NCBI RefSeq assembly: GCF_001096185.1
Contig: NZ_CRPU01000001.1
Location: 248,001 to 312,000 of the forward strand
Direction of reading: 5' to 3'
Length of the DNA stretch: 64,000 bases
From: Streptococcus pneumoniae
GTDB lineage: Bacteria; Bacillota; Bacilli; Lactobacillales; Streptococcaceae
The notes below the pieces were generated by a model that worked only from the letters and a program-made list of their open reading frames with translations, was not told where the DNA came from and made no database searches. Positions 7,623 to 16,510 of the stretch are shown here, piece by piece (the first letter of the stretch is position 1; each line of letters opens with the position of its first letter). Position numbers and translations under genes: made by a program.

Positions 7623-7651
7623 GTTTTAAAAACGCTTACACTGTTTTAAAA
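7623..7651. promoter_or_regulatory. GTTTTAAAA direct repeat, 20 bp apart: candidate response-regulator site
   Basis: GTTTTAAAA is at 7623-7631 and 7643-7651, about 50 bp before the lipoprotein ATG. AraC-family activators commonly bind direct repeats spaced by about two helical turns. The repeat brackets the cre-like sequence. No convincing -35/-10 pair was assigned; TAAAAT at 7647-7652 is a possible -10. Confidence 0.4.
7627..7640 (+). promoter_or_regulatory. cre-like CcpA site before the ABC operon
   Basis: TAAAAACGCTTACA matches the cre consensus TGWAARCGYTWNCW at 13 of 14 positions. Its place in the promoter region suggests carbon catabolite control. That would be unexpected for a dedicated iron transporter and expected for a sugar or sugar-phosphate transporter. 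Confidence 0.55.
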
Positions 7652-7683
7652 TAAACTTAAATAACACAACGGAGGTATCCATC

Positions 7684-8730
7684 ATGAAAAAGAAATGGAT
7701 GTATTATGCTGCTTGCGGACTAGCTCTTTTTGGTCTTGCTGCTTGTTCTTCTAATGAATCTGCCGATGGCGGTTCATCTGATAAAGGAGACGGCGGTTCG
7801 CTAGTCGTTTATTCACCAAACTCAGAGGGCTTAATCGGAGCAACTATTCCTGCCTTTGAAGAAAAATATGGTATCAAAGTAGAACTGATTCAAGCTGGTA
7901 CTGGAGAACTTTTCAAAAAACTAGAGTCAGAAAAAGAAGCTCCTGTAGCTGATGTCATCTTTGGTGGTTCTTATACACAATATGCTACCCACGGAGAACT
8001 CTTTGAAAACTACACTTCAAAAGAAAATGATAATGTTATCAAAGAATATCAAAACACAACTGGCTACTCTACTCCTTATACACTAGATGGTAGTGTTTTA
8101 ATCGTCAATCCTGATTTAACGAAAGGCATGAACATCGAAGGATATAGCGATCTTCTCAAACCTGAACTAAAAGGAAAAATTGCAACTGCTGACCCAGCAA
8201 ACTCTTCTAGTGCCTTTGCTCAATTAACAAATATGCTCCAAGCTCAAGGTGGCTACAAAGATGATAAAGCTTGGTCTTATGTAAAAGATCTCTTCACACT
8301 TATTGATGGGAAAATCGGTTCAAGTTCATCTGGTGTCTATAAAGCAGTCGCTGACGGAGAAATGGCTGTTGGTCTCTCTTATGAAGATCCAGCAGTTAAA
8401 CTCTTAAATGACGGAGCTAACATCAAGGTAGTCTATCCAAAAGAAGGAACCGTCTTCCTACCTGCTAGTGCTGCTATCGTTAAAAAAGCGAAAAACATGG
8501 AAAATGCCAAGAAATTTATCGATTTTATTATCTCTCAAGAAGTACAAGATACACTTGGCACAACCACTACTAACCGTCCTGTTCGTAAAAATGCTAAAAC
8601 AAGCGAAAATATGAAACCAATTGACAAAATCAAAACACTCACTGAAGATTATGATTATGTCATCAAGAATAAATCAGATATTGTTAAGAAATACAACGAA
8701 GTCTTTACAGATATCCAATCTAAACAGTAA
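7684..8730 (+). CDS. ABC transporter substrate-binding lipoprotein (Fe3+/AfuA-like family)
   Basis: The 348-aa lipoprotein has a basic, hydrophobic signal ending in the lipobox LAAC with lipidated Cys21, then a low-complexity Gly/Ser/Asp linker and a periplasmic-binding-protein type II fold (LVVYSPNSEGLI start, typical of the ferric-ion-binding/AfuA family). It would sit on the outer face of the membrane and deliver ligand to the fused permease. The pneumococcal homolog is annotated as iron-compound binding. Related AfuA proteins bind hexose phosphates, and the cre-like site and the YesMN-type system upstream favour a carbohydrate-type ligand. The ligand is unresolved. Confidence 0.85.
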   Translation: MKKKWMYYAACGLALFGLAACSSNESADGGSSDKGDGGSLVVYSPNSEGLIGATIPAFEEKYGIKVELIQAGTGELFKKLESEKEAPVADVIFGGSYTQYATHGELFENYTSKENDNVIKEYQNTTGYSTPYTLDGSVLIVNPDLTKGMNIEGYSDLLKPELKGKIATADPANSSSAFAQLTNMLQAQGGYKDDKAWSYVKDLFTLIDGKIGSSSSGVYKAVADGEMAVGLSYEDPAVKLLNDGANIKVVYPKEGTVFLPASAAIVKKAKNMENAKKFIDFIISQEVQDTLGTTTTNRPVRKNAKTSENMKPIDKIKTLTEDYDYVIKNKSDIVKKYNEVFTDIQSKQ

Positions 8731-8742
8731 AAGAGGTTCACT

Positions 8743-9834
8743 ATGAGTGAGATCAAAATTATTAACGCCAAAAAAATCTACCACGACGTCCCTGTTATTG
8801 AGAATTTGAACATTACAATTCCAAAAGGAAGTCTCTTTACCCTTCTTGGACCTTCAGGATGTGGTAAAACGACTCTTCTTCGTATGATTGCAGGTTTCAA
8901 CAGTATCGAAGGCGGAGAATTTTACTTCGATGATACAAAAATCAATAATATGGAACCCAGCAAACGCAATATTGGGATGGTTTTCCAAAACTACGCTATT
9001 TTCCCACATTTGACTGTTCGAGACAATGTTGCTTTTGGTCTCAAGCAAAAGAAGGTTCCAAAAGAAGAATTGATTCAACAGACCAACAAGTATCTTGAAC
9101 TCATGCAAATTGCTCAATATGCGGATCGGAAGCCCGATAAACTTAGTGGTGGACAACAACAACGTGTCGCCTTGGCACGCGCCTTAGCGGTTAATCCAAG
9201 TGTTCTCCTCATGGACGAGCCACTTAGTAATCTGGATGCCAAACTTCGCTTGGATATGCGTCAAGCCATCCGAGAAATCCAACACGAAGTGGGAATTACA
9301 ACTGTTTATGTGACCCACGACCAAGAAGAAGCCATGGCGATTTCAGACCAAATTGCTGTTATGAAAGACGGAGTCATCCAACAAATCGGCCGACCAAAAG
9401 AACTCTATCATAAACCAGCTAATGAGTTTGTAGCAACCTTTATCGGACGCACAAATATTATCCCTGCCACTCTTGAAAAACGGAGCGACGGCGCTTATAT
9501 CGTCTTTTCAGATGGCTATGCCCTTAGAATGCCAGCTCTTGATCAGGCTGAGGAACAAGCTATTCATGTAAGTATTCGTCCTGAAGAGTTTATCAAAGAT
9601 GAATCTGGAGATATTGAAGGAATTATTAGCGATAGCGTCTATCTTGGACTGAATACTGAATACTTCATCGAGACAGGTTTTGCCTCAAAAATTCAAGTTA
9701 GCGAAGAATCAACTTTTGAAGAAGATCTACAAAAAGGCGATCGTATTCGTCTACGAATCAATACTCAAAAATTAAACGTCTTTTCTGCAGATGGTTCCCA
9801 AAACTTGATAAAAGGAGTCAACCATGGAACGTAA
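8743..9834 (+). CDS. ABC transporter ATP-binding protein (FbpC/AfuC-like, with TOBE domain)
   Basis: A 363-aa ATPase. Walker [10 protein letters not shown] is near residues 37-45, the Q-loop in FQNYAIFPH, the signature LSGGQQQR, Walker [12 protein letters not shown], and the H-loop in VTHDQEEA. The C-terminal 130 residues form a TOBE-like regulatory domain, as in MalK/PotA/FbpC proteins. It starts 12 nt after the lipoprotein stop and overlaps the permease by 11 nt, so all three are one operon. Confidence 0.93.
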   Translation: MSEIKIINAKKIYHDVPVIENLNITIPKGSLFTLLGPSGCGKTTLLRMIAGFNSIEGGEFYFDDTKINNMEPSKRNIGMVFQNYAIFPHLTVRDNVAFGLKQKKVPKEELIQQTNKYLELMQIAQYADRKPDKLSGGQQQRVALARALAVNPSVLLMDEPLSNLDAKLRLDMRQAIREIQHEVGITTVYVTHDQEEAMAISDQIAVMKDGVIQQIGRPKELYHKPANEFVATFIGRTNIIPATLEKRSDGAYIVFSDGYALRMPALDQAEEQAIHVSIRPEEFIKDESGDIEGIISDSVYLGLNTEYFIETGFASKIQVSEESTFEEDLQKGDRIRLRINTQKLNVFSADGSQNLIKGVNHGT

Positions 9835-11482
9835 AAAACTAAATATTTGGACAGCCTCCTCTTTCTTCATCTTTCTTACCTATCTTGTCTTTCTCGTTTA
9901 TCCTATCGTTACCGTGCTCAAGCAAGCACTCATACATGAGGGACAATTTTCACTAGCTAATTTTGTCACTTTCTTTAGCAAAGCCTACTACTCTGAGACA
10001 CTTGTCAACAGTTTCAAGGTTTCCATTACCGCTACTGTCACTTCCTTAGTTGTAGGAACCCTATTAGCTTATCTCTTTTCCATGTATGATTTCAAGGGAA
10101 AGAAATTTCTACAAATATTGATTATCATTGCTTCCATGTCAGCTCCGTTTGTGGGAGCCTACTCCTGGATTCTCTTGCTGGGACGAAACGGGGTCATTAC
10201 TAAATTCCTGACAAATTCCCTTCATCTTCCAGCTATCGATATTTATGGATTCAAAGGAATTGTACTTGTCTTTACTCTGCAACTATTCCCACTGGTATTT
10301 CTATACGTTGCTGGGACAATGAAAAGTATTGACAATTCTCTACTTGAAGCAGCTGAAAGTATGGGGTCCTTCGGATTTAAGCGTATCGTAACGGTTGTTT
10401 TACCTCTCCTAGTTCCAACCTTACTAGCAGCTGCCTTGCTTGTATTTATGAGAGCATTCTCAGACTTTGGAACGCCTATGTTGATTGGTGAAGGATATCG
10501 GACTTTCCCCGTCTTGATTTATACTCAATTTATTAGCGAGGTTGGAGGAAATTCTGCTTTTGCATCTGCTTTAGCAATTATGGCGATTATCATTGCCTTG
10601 GCAATTTTCCTTATCCAAAAACACATTGCAAACCGCTACAGTTTCAGTATGAATTCGCTTCATCCAATTGAGCCTAAAAAAACCACAAAAGGAAAAATGG
10701 CTGTCATTTATGCAACAGTCTACGGAATTATCTTTATCTCTGTTTTACCTCAAATCTATTTGATTTATACTTCTTTCCTAAAAACATCTGGTATGGTATT
10801 TGTCAAAGGTTATTCTCTAAACAGTTACAAGGTAGCTTTCAATCGTATGGGCTCTGCTATTTTCAATACCATTCGTATCCCTTTGATTGCCTTAGTCCTA
10901 GTTGTCCTATTCGCAACATTTATCTCCTACCTAGCCGTTAGAAAACGGAATTTGTTTACAAACTTAATTGACAGCCTCAGTATGGTCCCTTATATTGTAC
11001 CAGGAACCGTTCTAGGGATTGCCTTCATTTCTTCATTCAATACTGGTCTATTTGGAAGTGGATTTCTTATGATTACAGGAACTGCTTTCATCTTGATTAT
11101 GTCCCTATCTGTCAGAAGATTGCCCTATACTATTCGCTCATCTGTTGCTAGCTTGCAACAAATAGCCCCAAGTATTGAAGAAGCCGCTGAGAGCTTAGGA
11201 AGTAGTCGTCTCAATACCTTTGCCAAGATTACAACTCCAATGATGCTATCTGGTATTATTTCTGGAGCTATCCTATCTTGGGTTACAATGATTTCAGAAC
11301 TTTCTACTTCTATCCTCCTCTACAATGTCAAAACAAGAACAATGACTGTAGCTATTTATACAGAGGTTCTCAGAGGAAATTACGGTGTAGCCGCAGCCTT
11401 GTCAACTATCCTGACTATTCTAACAGTAGGTTCCTTGCTCTTGTTTATGAAAATCTCTAAAAGTAACAGCATTACACTTTAG
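9824..11482 (+). CDS. ABC transporter permease with two fused membrane domains
   Basis: The 552-aa protein contains two binding-protein-dependent permease domains in tandem. Each carries an EAA loop that docks on the ATPase: EAAESMGSFGFKRI (about residue 175) and EAAESLGSSRLNTF (about residue 450). Roughly twelve membrane helices are apparent. Fused permeases of this layout are characteristic of the FbpB/AfuB group. It is the last gene of the operon and is followed by a strong terminator. Confidence 0.92.
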   Translation: MERKKLNIWTASSFFIFLTYLVFLVYPIVTVLKQALIHEGQFSLANFVTFFSKAYYSETLVNSFKVSITATVTSLVVGTLLAYLFSMYDFKGKKFLQILIIIASMSAPFVGAYSWILLLGRNGVITKFLTNSLHLPAIDIYGFKGIVLVFTLQLFPLVFLYVAGTMKSIDNSLLEAAESMGSFGFKRIVTVVLPLLVPTLLAAALLVFMRAFSDFGTPMLIGEGYRTFPVLIYTQFISEVGGNSAFASALAIMAIIIALAIFLIQKHIANRYSFSMNSLHPIEPKKTTKGKMAVIYATVYGIIFISVLPQIYLIYTSFLKTSGMVFVKGYSLNSYKVAFNRMGSAIFNTIRIPLIALVLVVLFATFISYLAVRKRNLFTNLIDSLSMVPYIVPGTVLGIAFISSFNTGLFGSGFLMITGTAFILIMSLSVRRLPYTIRSSVASLQQIAPSIEEAAESLGSSRLNTFAKITTPMMLSGIISGAILSWVTMISELSTSILLYNVKTRTMTVAIYTEVLRGNYGVAAALSTILTILTVGSLLLFMKISKSNSITL

Positions 11483-11493
11483 TTTTCCCCATC

Positions 11494-11528
11494 AAAAACA
11501 GCCGAAAGGATTACCCTCGGCTGTTTTT
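11494..11528 (+). terminator. Rho-independent terminator of the ABC operon
   Basis: AAAAACAGCCGA pairs with TCGGCTGTTTTTT around a 10-nt loop, with the U run formed by the 3' arm and following T residues. It lies 12 nt after the permease stop. Confidence 0.9.
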
Positions 11529-11585
11529 TCTTATCTTGATATTCTTATCAAATCCCTAGTTCAGAGCAAGCAAGTCTAAACTGAT

Positions 11586-11780
11586 TATACTCAATAAAAA
11601 TCAAAGAGCAAACTAGGAAACGAGCCGCAGGTTGCTCAAAGCACTGCTTTGAGGTTGTAGATAAACTGACGAAGTCAGCTCAAAACACTGTTTTGAGGTT
11701 GTGGATAGAACTGACGAAGTCAGTAACCATATCTACGGCAAGACGAAGCTGACGTGGTTTGAAGAGATTTTCGAAGAATA
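11586..11780 (-). repeat. BOX element, boxA-boxB-boxC
   Basis: Reading the plus strand, the boxC end (TATACTCAATAAAAATCAAAG) comes first, then boxB (AACTGACGAAGTCAG, repeated), then boxA with CTACGGCAAGACGAAGCTGACG-like sequence and the TTTTCGAAGAATA end. That is a complete element in minus orientation with one boxB unit. BOX repeats are typical of pneumococcus and mitis-group relatives. It ends exactly against the stop codon of the mutase-like gene. Confidence 0.85.
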
Positions 11781-12473
11781 TTAAATAGAGACTTCCTCCA
11801 TCTTCTCACGTCCTAGTTCTCGGTAACTACGGTCACCGACAACTTCAACGCTAAACTGCCCGTCCTCATATTCAAGGATCGTCACGCTACCATTATCGAG
11901 ACCATGCGGATGCATACCATTGATCAGATAAACAATGGTTCCAATAGTCATTCCGTGGCTGACAACGAGGGCATTGCCCCCGCCTTGTTCTTCCATTTCT
12001 TTGGCAATCGCTTCAAAACCTTCCTTGATTCGGCCACTGAGTTTTTCCCATCCCTCAGCCCAACCAGCTGTATCAACCTCTACCAAGCCCTCAGCCAGTT
12101 CAGCATAAGACAATTGGTGAACGTGGTCCACATTAAAGATACGAGGAATAATGCCCATGAAAAGATCGCCATCGTAAGCTCCGTCAAAGCTACCAAAACA
12201 CCATTCTCTGATACGCTTGTCCATGCGGTAAGGGATTTTCCCCTGCAAACCAAGTTCATCAAGGATAATTCCCATGGTCTGAATGGTGCGGCCAGAATCA
12301 CTGGAATAAGCGCGCTCAAACTGCAAACCAGATTCTCGCAAACCGATTCCTAATTCTTGAATTCCTCGCTCACCTGCCGCTGTTAAGGGAGTATCGCTCC
12401 AACCTTGTGCGCGACCAATCGTGTTAAACATAGTCTTGCCATGACGTACCAAATACAATCGTACTTTTACCAT
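11781..12473 (-). CDS. Histidine phosphatase family protein (phosphoglycerate-mutase-like)
   Basis: The 230-aa cytoplasmic protein starts with the catalytic LYLVRHGKT motif (phospho-histidine near residue 9) and has the second catalytic His in VVSHGMT. I start it at 12473 (MVKVRLYL) because GGAGG lies just upstream; an open extension to 12530 has no ribosome site and overlaps a terminator. Many such proteins are phosphatases of small phosphoesters rather than glycolytic mutases, so the substrate is open. It has its own extended -10 promoter and ends at a BOX element. Confidence 0.85.
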   Translation of the reverse strand: MVKVRLYLVRHGKTMFNTIGRAQGWSDTPLTAAGERGIQELGIGLRESGLQFERAYSSDSGRTIQTMGIILDELGLQGKIPYRMDKRIREWCFGSFDGAYDGDLFMGIIPRIFNVDHVHQLSYAELAEGLVEVDTAGWAEGWEKLSGRIKEGFEAIAKEMEEQGGGNALVVSHGMTIGTIVYLINGMHPHGLDNGSVTILEYEDGQFSVEVVGDRSYRELGREKMEEVSI

Positions 12474-12495
12474 TTTCCGTCCTCCGTTTGCTTCT

Positions 12496-12504
12496 ATTAT
12501 ATCA
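12496..12504 (-). promoter_or_regulatory. Extended -10 promoter for the mutase-like gene
   Basis: On the minus strand TGATATAAT forms an extended -10 (TG-N-TATAAT) about 23 bp before the ATG at 12473. No good -35 is seen, as is common for extended -10 promoters. Confidence 0.6.
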
Positions 12505-12517
12505 TGGATGATAAAAC

Positions 12518-12543
12518 AAAAGCCACCCATACAGGCGACTTTT
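12518..12543 (-). terminator. Terminator after the choline-binding protein operon
   Basis: In minus-strand RNA AAAAGUCGCC pairs fully with GGUGGCUUUU (two G-U pairs) around a 6-nt loop and runs into GUUUUAUC. The wobble pairs hold only in the minus strand, so it ends the upstream (choline-binding protein) transcript. Confidence 0.7.
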
Positions 12544-12571
12544 GCAGGAGATTATTATGAAAAAGTTTAGG

Positions 12572-12698
12572 AGTTCTATTAAATAAAGATATTAGATGAA
12601 AATCAAATTCAAACTAAATCAGTGTTATCTGTTTCAAATAATATTAGGAGGTCTTTATTTAATGATTATAGTATACACATCCAACCTTAAATAGAACT
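12572..12698. repeat. Nested inverted repeats, unidentified (possible remnant of a small mobile element)
   Basis: AGTTCTATT (12572-12580) is inverted at 12690-12698 and ATTAAATAAAGA (12578-12589) is inverted perfectly at 12652-12663. The roughly 130-bp stretch has no ORF of note. Outer and inner arms together look like terminal inverted repeats of a miniature element, but I do not recognise a family. Confidence 0.4.
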
Positions 12699-12705
12699 TA
12701 AAAAA

Positions 12706-14220
12706 TTATACCCATTCACCTTTTTCATTTACTTTATAACCGTTAATGGTCATATTTTTTGCTAATTTTCCATCAGCTAACAAGTAATACCACTTATCTC
12801 CATCCTTAATCCATTGGTTACGAGCGTACTTGCCGTCTTGGTTCAGATAATACCAACTATCATACTGGGAATCAAATACCCACTCGCTCTTAGCCATGTA
12901 ACCGCCACGTTTTAGGTAGTATTCGCCCTGCCAAGCTTTCTCCACATAACTACCAGTTGAATCTACATAAAACCAGCTCTTATAATCTTCATCATAAATC
13001 CATTCACTTGCAGCCATTGAAGCATCTGCTTTTAGATAATAACGGCCTACCCAGCGGTTTCTGACAAGATTGCCCGAAAGGTCATTGTAGTACCATTTGC
13101 CAGACTCTTTAAACCACTTACTTGCTTGATAATCCTTCTTAGTCTCTCCATTAGCAGTAACGGTAGCTTGAGATGAAGATGAAACTGTGGCTGAGGTTGA
13201 AGTTCCAGTAGAAACTGCTTGAATAGCCTCTTCTTTTGTTACCTTAGGCTTAGCTTTTCCTTGGTAAACATCTTCGATACGCTTAGTAAAGACAGATAAC
13301 TCTTCAGGGGATAGCATTCTACTATTTTTGTAATTAACATCCTCACTTATATCAGCTTCTGTTTTTATCTTTCTAACAGCTTCTTCTACTATGTCATCAA
13401 TCTTACTAAACATAGAAACTTTATCTGCTTTCGAAAGTGAATCGTCATTACTAATGGTTGTTTTCTCCATGAAGGCAACAGCATTAACTTCTCTGATATT
13501 CTTCTCAATAGGTGCTAGAGAAAATGCTTGAAAATCATCAGACAACAGAGAGGCTATTTTTTTCAAATATTCATTCAGATCACCCATTTTGTCGTAATAT
13601 GTAGATATCCACCCAGGTGCACCTGGTCCCCCGTAACTTACATACACTGATGAAGCTTGTTTTAACATTTTTTCTCTTTCAATATTTGTATAATATGGAT
13701 TTTTCTTTATGTATGAAATGATATGATCTTTCTTTTTTAAAGTTGCAATGCGTAAAATCTCTTCTGAAATTTCCCTTTTTATACTTTCAATTTCATAAAG
13801 TTCGTCTCTGCTACTTGGATTAATACTATATAATCTCTCTTTCCAATATTCCAAATAAAACGAAGAATTTAATATTTCCTCTTCTTGTCTCTTCAAAGAT
13901 TCGAAAAACCATTGAGTACGATTTGATAAGATTTCAGGGATTTTGTTCTTGATTTCATTTACGTCATCCTGAGAAAAAGGAATTGTCTTCCAATCAACCT
14001 TCTCTATCTCATTTAATATCTTCTGCTTATTCTTATCCTGTAATTCTTTATAAGATTCTTTAATTTTATTTACTTCTTTCCTAACTTCTTCTGGATTCAC
14101 ACTTGTGGTAGTTTCATGGCTTTCTTCCTGCGCATAAACTACTTGATTGGCAAAAGTTGGAACTAGTAAAGTCGATAGTCCTAAAGCTACTAAAGCATGT
14201 TTCATTTCTTTTTTCATCAT
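12706..14220 (-). CDS. Choline-binding surface protein with unknown N-terminal domain
   Basis: The 504-aa secreted protein has a Sec signal peptide (cleavage expected after VVYA, about residue 30), a long charged helical domain (about 31-340) I do not recognise, a Ser/Thr-rich linker (about 340-365), and a C-terminal array of roughly seven aromatic repeats (GKWYY, GRYYLKADASMA, KSWFYVDSTGS, GEYYLKRGGYMA, DSWYYLNQDGK, DKWYYLLADGK). The last part is the choline-binding module that would attach it to teichoic-acid phosphocholine. AGGAGAAA precedes MMKKEMK. It starts only 14 bp after the UPF0210 stop and thus appears inserted into a housekeeping operon. I know of no such gene here in S. pneumoniae. 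Confidence 0.85.
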   Translation of the reverse strand: MMKKEMKHALVALGLSTLLVPTFANQVVYAQEESHETTTSVNPEEVRKEVNKIKESYKELQDKNKQKILNEIEKVDWKTIPFSQDDVNEIKNKIPEILSNRTQWFFESLKRQEEEILNSSFYLEYWKERLYSINPSSRDELYEIESIKREISEEILRIATLKKKDHIISYIKKNPYYTNIEREKMLKQASSVYVSYGGPGAPGWISTYYDKMGDLNEYLKKIASLLSDDFQAFSLAPIEKNIREVNAVAFMEKTTISNDDSLSKADKVSMFSKIDDIVEEAVRKIKTEADISEDVNYKNSRMLSPEELSVFTKRIEDVYQGKAKPKVTKEEAIQAVSTGTSTSATVSSSSQATVTANGETKKDYQASKWFKESGKWYYNDLSGNLVRNRWVGRYYLKADASMAASEWIYDEDYKSWFYVDSTGSYVEKAWQGEYYLKRGGYMAKSEWVFDSQYDSWYYLNQDGKYARNQWIKDGDKWYYLLADGKLAKNMTINGYKVNEKGEWV

Positions 14221-14234
14221 TTTCTCCTATTTTC

Positions 14235-15572
14235 TTAATTTTTAAAACTATGAATTGGTGCTGGGATTTGTCCTCCACGAGAGATGAAATCAACAGACGA
14301 AGCCCCATTGACCTTCATAACTGGAGCTGTACCAAGAAGACCACCAAATTCAATCATATCGCCTTCTTTTCCTTTAGGAATGATACGAACAGCCGTTGTT
14401 TTCATGTTAATGACACCAATTGCAGCTTCATCTGCAATCATAGCCGCAATGGTTTCAGCAGGTGTATCCTCCGGAATGGCAATCATATCCAAACCAACAG
14501 AACAGATAGCCGTCATGGCTTCTAGTTTTTCCAAATTAAGAGAGCCATTTTGCACTGCGGCAATCATTCCTTCATCCTCAGAAACTGGGATAAAGGCGCC
14601 TGATAAACCACCGACTTGGTTGCAGGCCATCACTCCACCCTTCTTAACTTGGTCGTTCAAGAGGGCCAAGGCAGCCGTCGTTCCGTGTGTTCCAACTGTC
14701 TCTAGCCCCATTTCCTCAAGGACACGTGCTACAGAGTCTCCAACCGCAGGAGTTGGCGCCAAACTCAAGTCCACAATACCAAACTCCACACCCAGTCTCT
14801 CACTGGCCATTTGACCAACCAATTGACCGATACGAGTGATTTTAAAGGCAGTTTTCTTAACTGTTTCGGCTACTACATCAAAGCTCTGTCCACGAACTTT
14901 TTCCAAGGCACGTTTCACCACACCAGGACCAGAAACTCCGACATTGATGATAACATCTGCCTCCCCAACACCATGAAAGGCACCCGCCATAAATGGATTG
15001 TCCTCAACAGCATTAGCGAATACAACCAGCTTAGCTGCCCCCATATCAGAAAGATTTGCCGTTTCCTTGATAACTCGTCCCATATCTGCGACAGCCGTCA
15101 TATTGATACCAGACTTGGTTGAGCCGATATTGACTGACGAGCAGACCTTGTCCGTTTCAGCCAAAGCACGAGGAATAGAATTGATGAGAATCTCATCTCC
15201 CTTTTGATAACCTTTTTGTACCAAGGCTGAGAAACCACCAATAAAATCCACACCGATTTCTTTCGCAGCCTTATCAAGCGCTTTTGCCAGAACCACGTAG
15301 TCCGTCGCATCTGTCGCTGCTCCAATCAAAGAAATAGGTGTCACCGATACACGCTTATTAACGATTGGAATTCCCAACTCAGCTGCAATTTCATCGCCAA
15401 CAGCTACTAAATTAGCCGCCTTGGTCCTAATCTTTTGATAAATTTTCTCTGCAGCACGATTGATATCTGGATCGATACAGTCCAAAAGAGAAATCCCCAT
15501 GGTAATGGTTCTGATATCGAAATTTTGCTCCTCAATCATGGCGATGGTTTCAGTAACTTGTCTAATATCCAT
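14235..15572 (-). CDS. UPF0210 family protein (PFL-like fold, DUF711)
   Basis: The 445-aa protein begins [24 protein letters not shown], the conserved start of the UPF0210/DUF711 family. The family has a glycyl-radical-enzyme-like barrel in structures but no glycyl radical motif, and no firm biochemical role. It starts 9 bp after the ACT-domain gene stop. The ACT-UPF0210 pairing is conserved in Firmicutes and suggests ligand-controlled activity of the larger protein by the small one. Confidence 0.88.
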   Translation of the reverse strand: MDIRQVTETIAMIEEQNFDIRTITMGISLLDCIDPDINRAAEKIYQKIRTKAANLVAVGDEIAAELGIPIVNKRVSVTPISLIGAATDATDYVVLAKALDKAAKEIGVDFIGGFSALVQKGYQKGDEILINSIPRALAETDKVCSSVNIGSTKSGINMTAVADMGRVIKETANLSDMGAAKLVVFANAVEDNPFMAGAFHGVGEADVIINVGVSGPGVVKRALEKVRGQSFDVVAETVKKTAFKITRIGQLVGQMASERLGVEFGIVDLSLAPTPAVGDSVARVLEEMGLETVGTHGTTAALALLNDQVKKGGVMACNQVGGLSGAFIPVSEDEGMIAAVQNGSLNLEKLEAMTAICSVGLDMIAIPEDTPAETIAAMIADEAAIGVINMKTTAVRIIPKGKEGDMIEFGGLLGTAPVMKVNGASSVDFISRGGQIPAPIHSFKN

Positions 15573-15581
15573 GATAACCTC

Positions 15582-15848
15582 CTAGATATTATACATAGCT
15601 TCGAAAATCGCTGCACTCTGAATATTGATTTTCACATTCAAAGTTTGCCCAAAAGTTTCAAACTCATTTCGTAGATGGGTAAAATCCTGCTTTTTATCAC
15701 TAGAGACGACAGCCATCATCGTGAAATATTCATCCAAGACAGTTTGAGAGATATCGTCAATATTCAAACCTAATTCTGCAATTTTGCCAGAAACACCTGC
15801 AACAATTCCAGATTTATCTTTACCAACAACAGTTATAATCGCTTTCAT
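15582..15848 (-). CDS. ACT domain protein (UPF0237)
   Basis: A single-domain 88-aa ACT protein (MKAIITVVGKDKSGIVAGVSGKIAELGLNI), which usually binds an amino acid or similar small ligand and regulates a partner. I use the ATG at 15848, with GGAG 7 nt upstream; a TTG at 15854 would be too close to that site. It heads the operon with UPF0210 and the choline-binding protein. Confidence 0.88.
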   Translation of the reverse strand: MKAIITVVGKDKSGIVAGVSGKIAELGLNIDDISQTVLDEYFTMMAVVSSDKKQDFTHLRNEFETFGQTLNVKINIQSAAIFEAMYNI

Positions 15849-15876
15849 AAGCAAACTCCAATTCTTCTTTTAATAG

Positions 15877-15901
15877 GAAACCTGAACATTAAACAGGTTT
15901 C
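15877..15901. other. Hairpin upstream of the ACT gene
   Basis: GAAACCTG pairs with CAGGTTTC around a 9-nt loop. It lies about 28 bp upstream of the ACT start. The T-rich side is on the plus strand (CTTTTCAAAT), so it is not an obvious terminator for minus-strand transcripts and could instead be a leader structure. Confidence 0.4.
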
Positions 15902-15943
15902 TTTTCAAATAGTATAGCATAATTCTAACTAAAATACTCAAAA

Positions 15944-15996
15944 ACGCCTGCTTACGAAGTTGTTCTTAAGCAAAAAACAATTTCGTAAACAAGCGT
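15944..15996 (-). terminator. Long hairpin, probable terminator of the ribosomal operon
   Basis: Two 21-nt arms (15944-15964 region and 15976-15996) pair at 20 of 21 positions when read as minus-strand RNA, using G-U pairs that would be mismatches on the other strand. The 3' arm is followed by UUUUGAGUAUUUUAG. It lies about 120 bp after the rplQ stop. Confidence 0.7.
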
Positions 15997-16022
15997 CTAC
16001 TATCCCAACTTATGATGAGTGT

Positions 16023-16050
16023 TACCGCTAGGATCGAAATCCTAGCGGTA
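16023..16050. other. Perfect 12-bp hairpin with UUCG-type loop downstream of rplQ
   Basis: TACCGCTAGGAT pairs perfectly with ATCCTAGCGGTA around CGAA on the plus strand, which reads UUCG in minus-strand RNA, an unusually stable tetraloop. There is no U run, so it is not a standard terminator. An outer inverted repeat (TGAGTGTTA 16016-16024, TAACACTCA 16089-16097) encloses it. It may stabilise or process the 3' end of the ribosomal mRNA. Confidence 0.55.
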
Positions 16051-16112
16051 GACCAGAGCTAGACTAAGAGCACAAGACTCCATCATCATAACACTCAACA
16101 AAATTGATGATT

Positions 16113-16499
16113 TTATACTAATTCGATGATCGCCATTGGCGCTGCATCACCACGACGTGGTTCAGTTTTAAGGATACGAGTGTATCCACCGTTACGTTCA
16201 GCATAACGAGGTGCGATTTCTGAGAACAATTTTTGAAGTGCTGTAGTAGAAGTGTACTTATCAGTTGCTTCATCATAGTTTTCAGATGCGATTTCATTAC
16301 GTACGAAAGCAGCTGCTTGACGACGTGCATGCAAATCACCACGTTTACCTAGAGTAATCATTTTTTCAACAGTTTTACGGATTTCTTTAGCACGAGCTTC
16401 AGTTGTCACGATTGATTCATTGATCAAAAGGTCAGTTGTCAAATCGCGAAGCATTGCTTTACGTTGTGAGCTAGTGCGTCCTAGTTTACGGTAAGCCAT
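16113..16499 (-). CDS. rplQ: 50S ribosomal protein L17
   Basis: The 128-aa protein begins [30 protein letters not shown], the L17 signature, and ends PMAIIELV. L17 binds 23S rRNA near the exit tunnel. It is the last gene of the alpha operon, 11 bp after rpoA, and is followed by two strong hairpins. A plain AGGAGG site precedes the ATG. Confidence 0.97.
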   Translation of the reverse strand: MAYRKLGRTSSQRKAMLRDLTTDLLINESIVTTEARAKEIRKTVEKMITLGKRGDLHARRQAAAFVRNEIASENYDEATDKYTSTTALQKLFSEIAPRYAERNGGYTRILKTEPRRGDAAPMAIIELV

Positions 16500-16510
16500 G
16501 TATTCCTCCT

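Noticed and set aside
12653-12693. Tiny plus-strand ORF with a GGAGG before ATG at 12662
   Set aside because: It encodes only about ten residues and lies inside the inverted repeat; chance is more likely.
14284-15207. Plus-strand ORFs inside the UPF0210 gene
   Set aside because: They are antisense shadows of a clear conserved gene, without ribosome sites or recognisable products.
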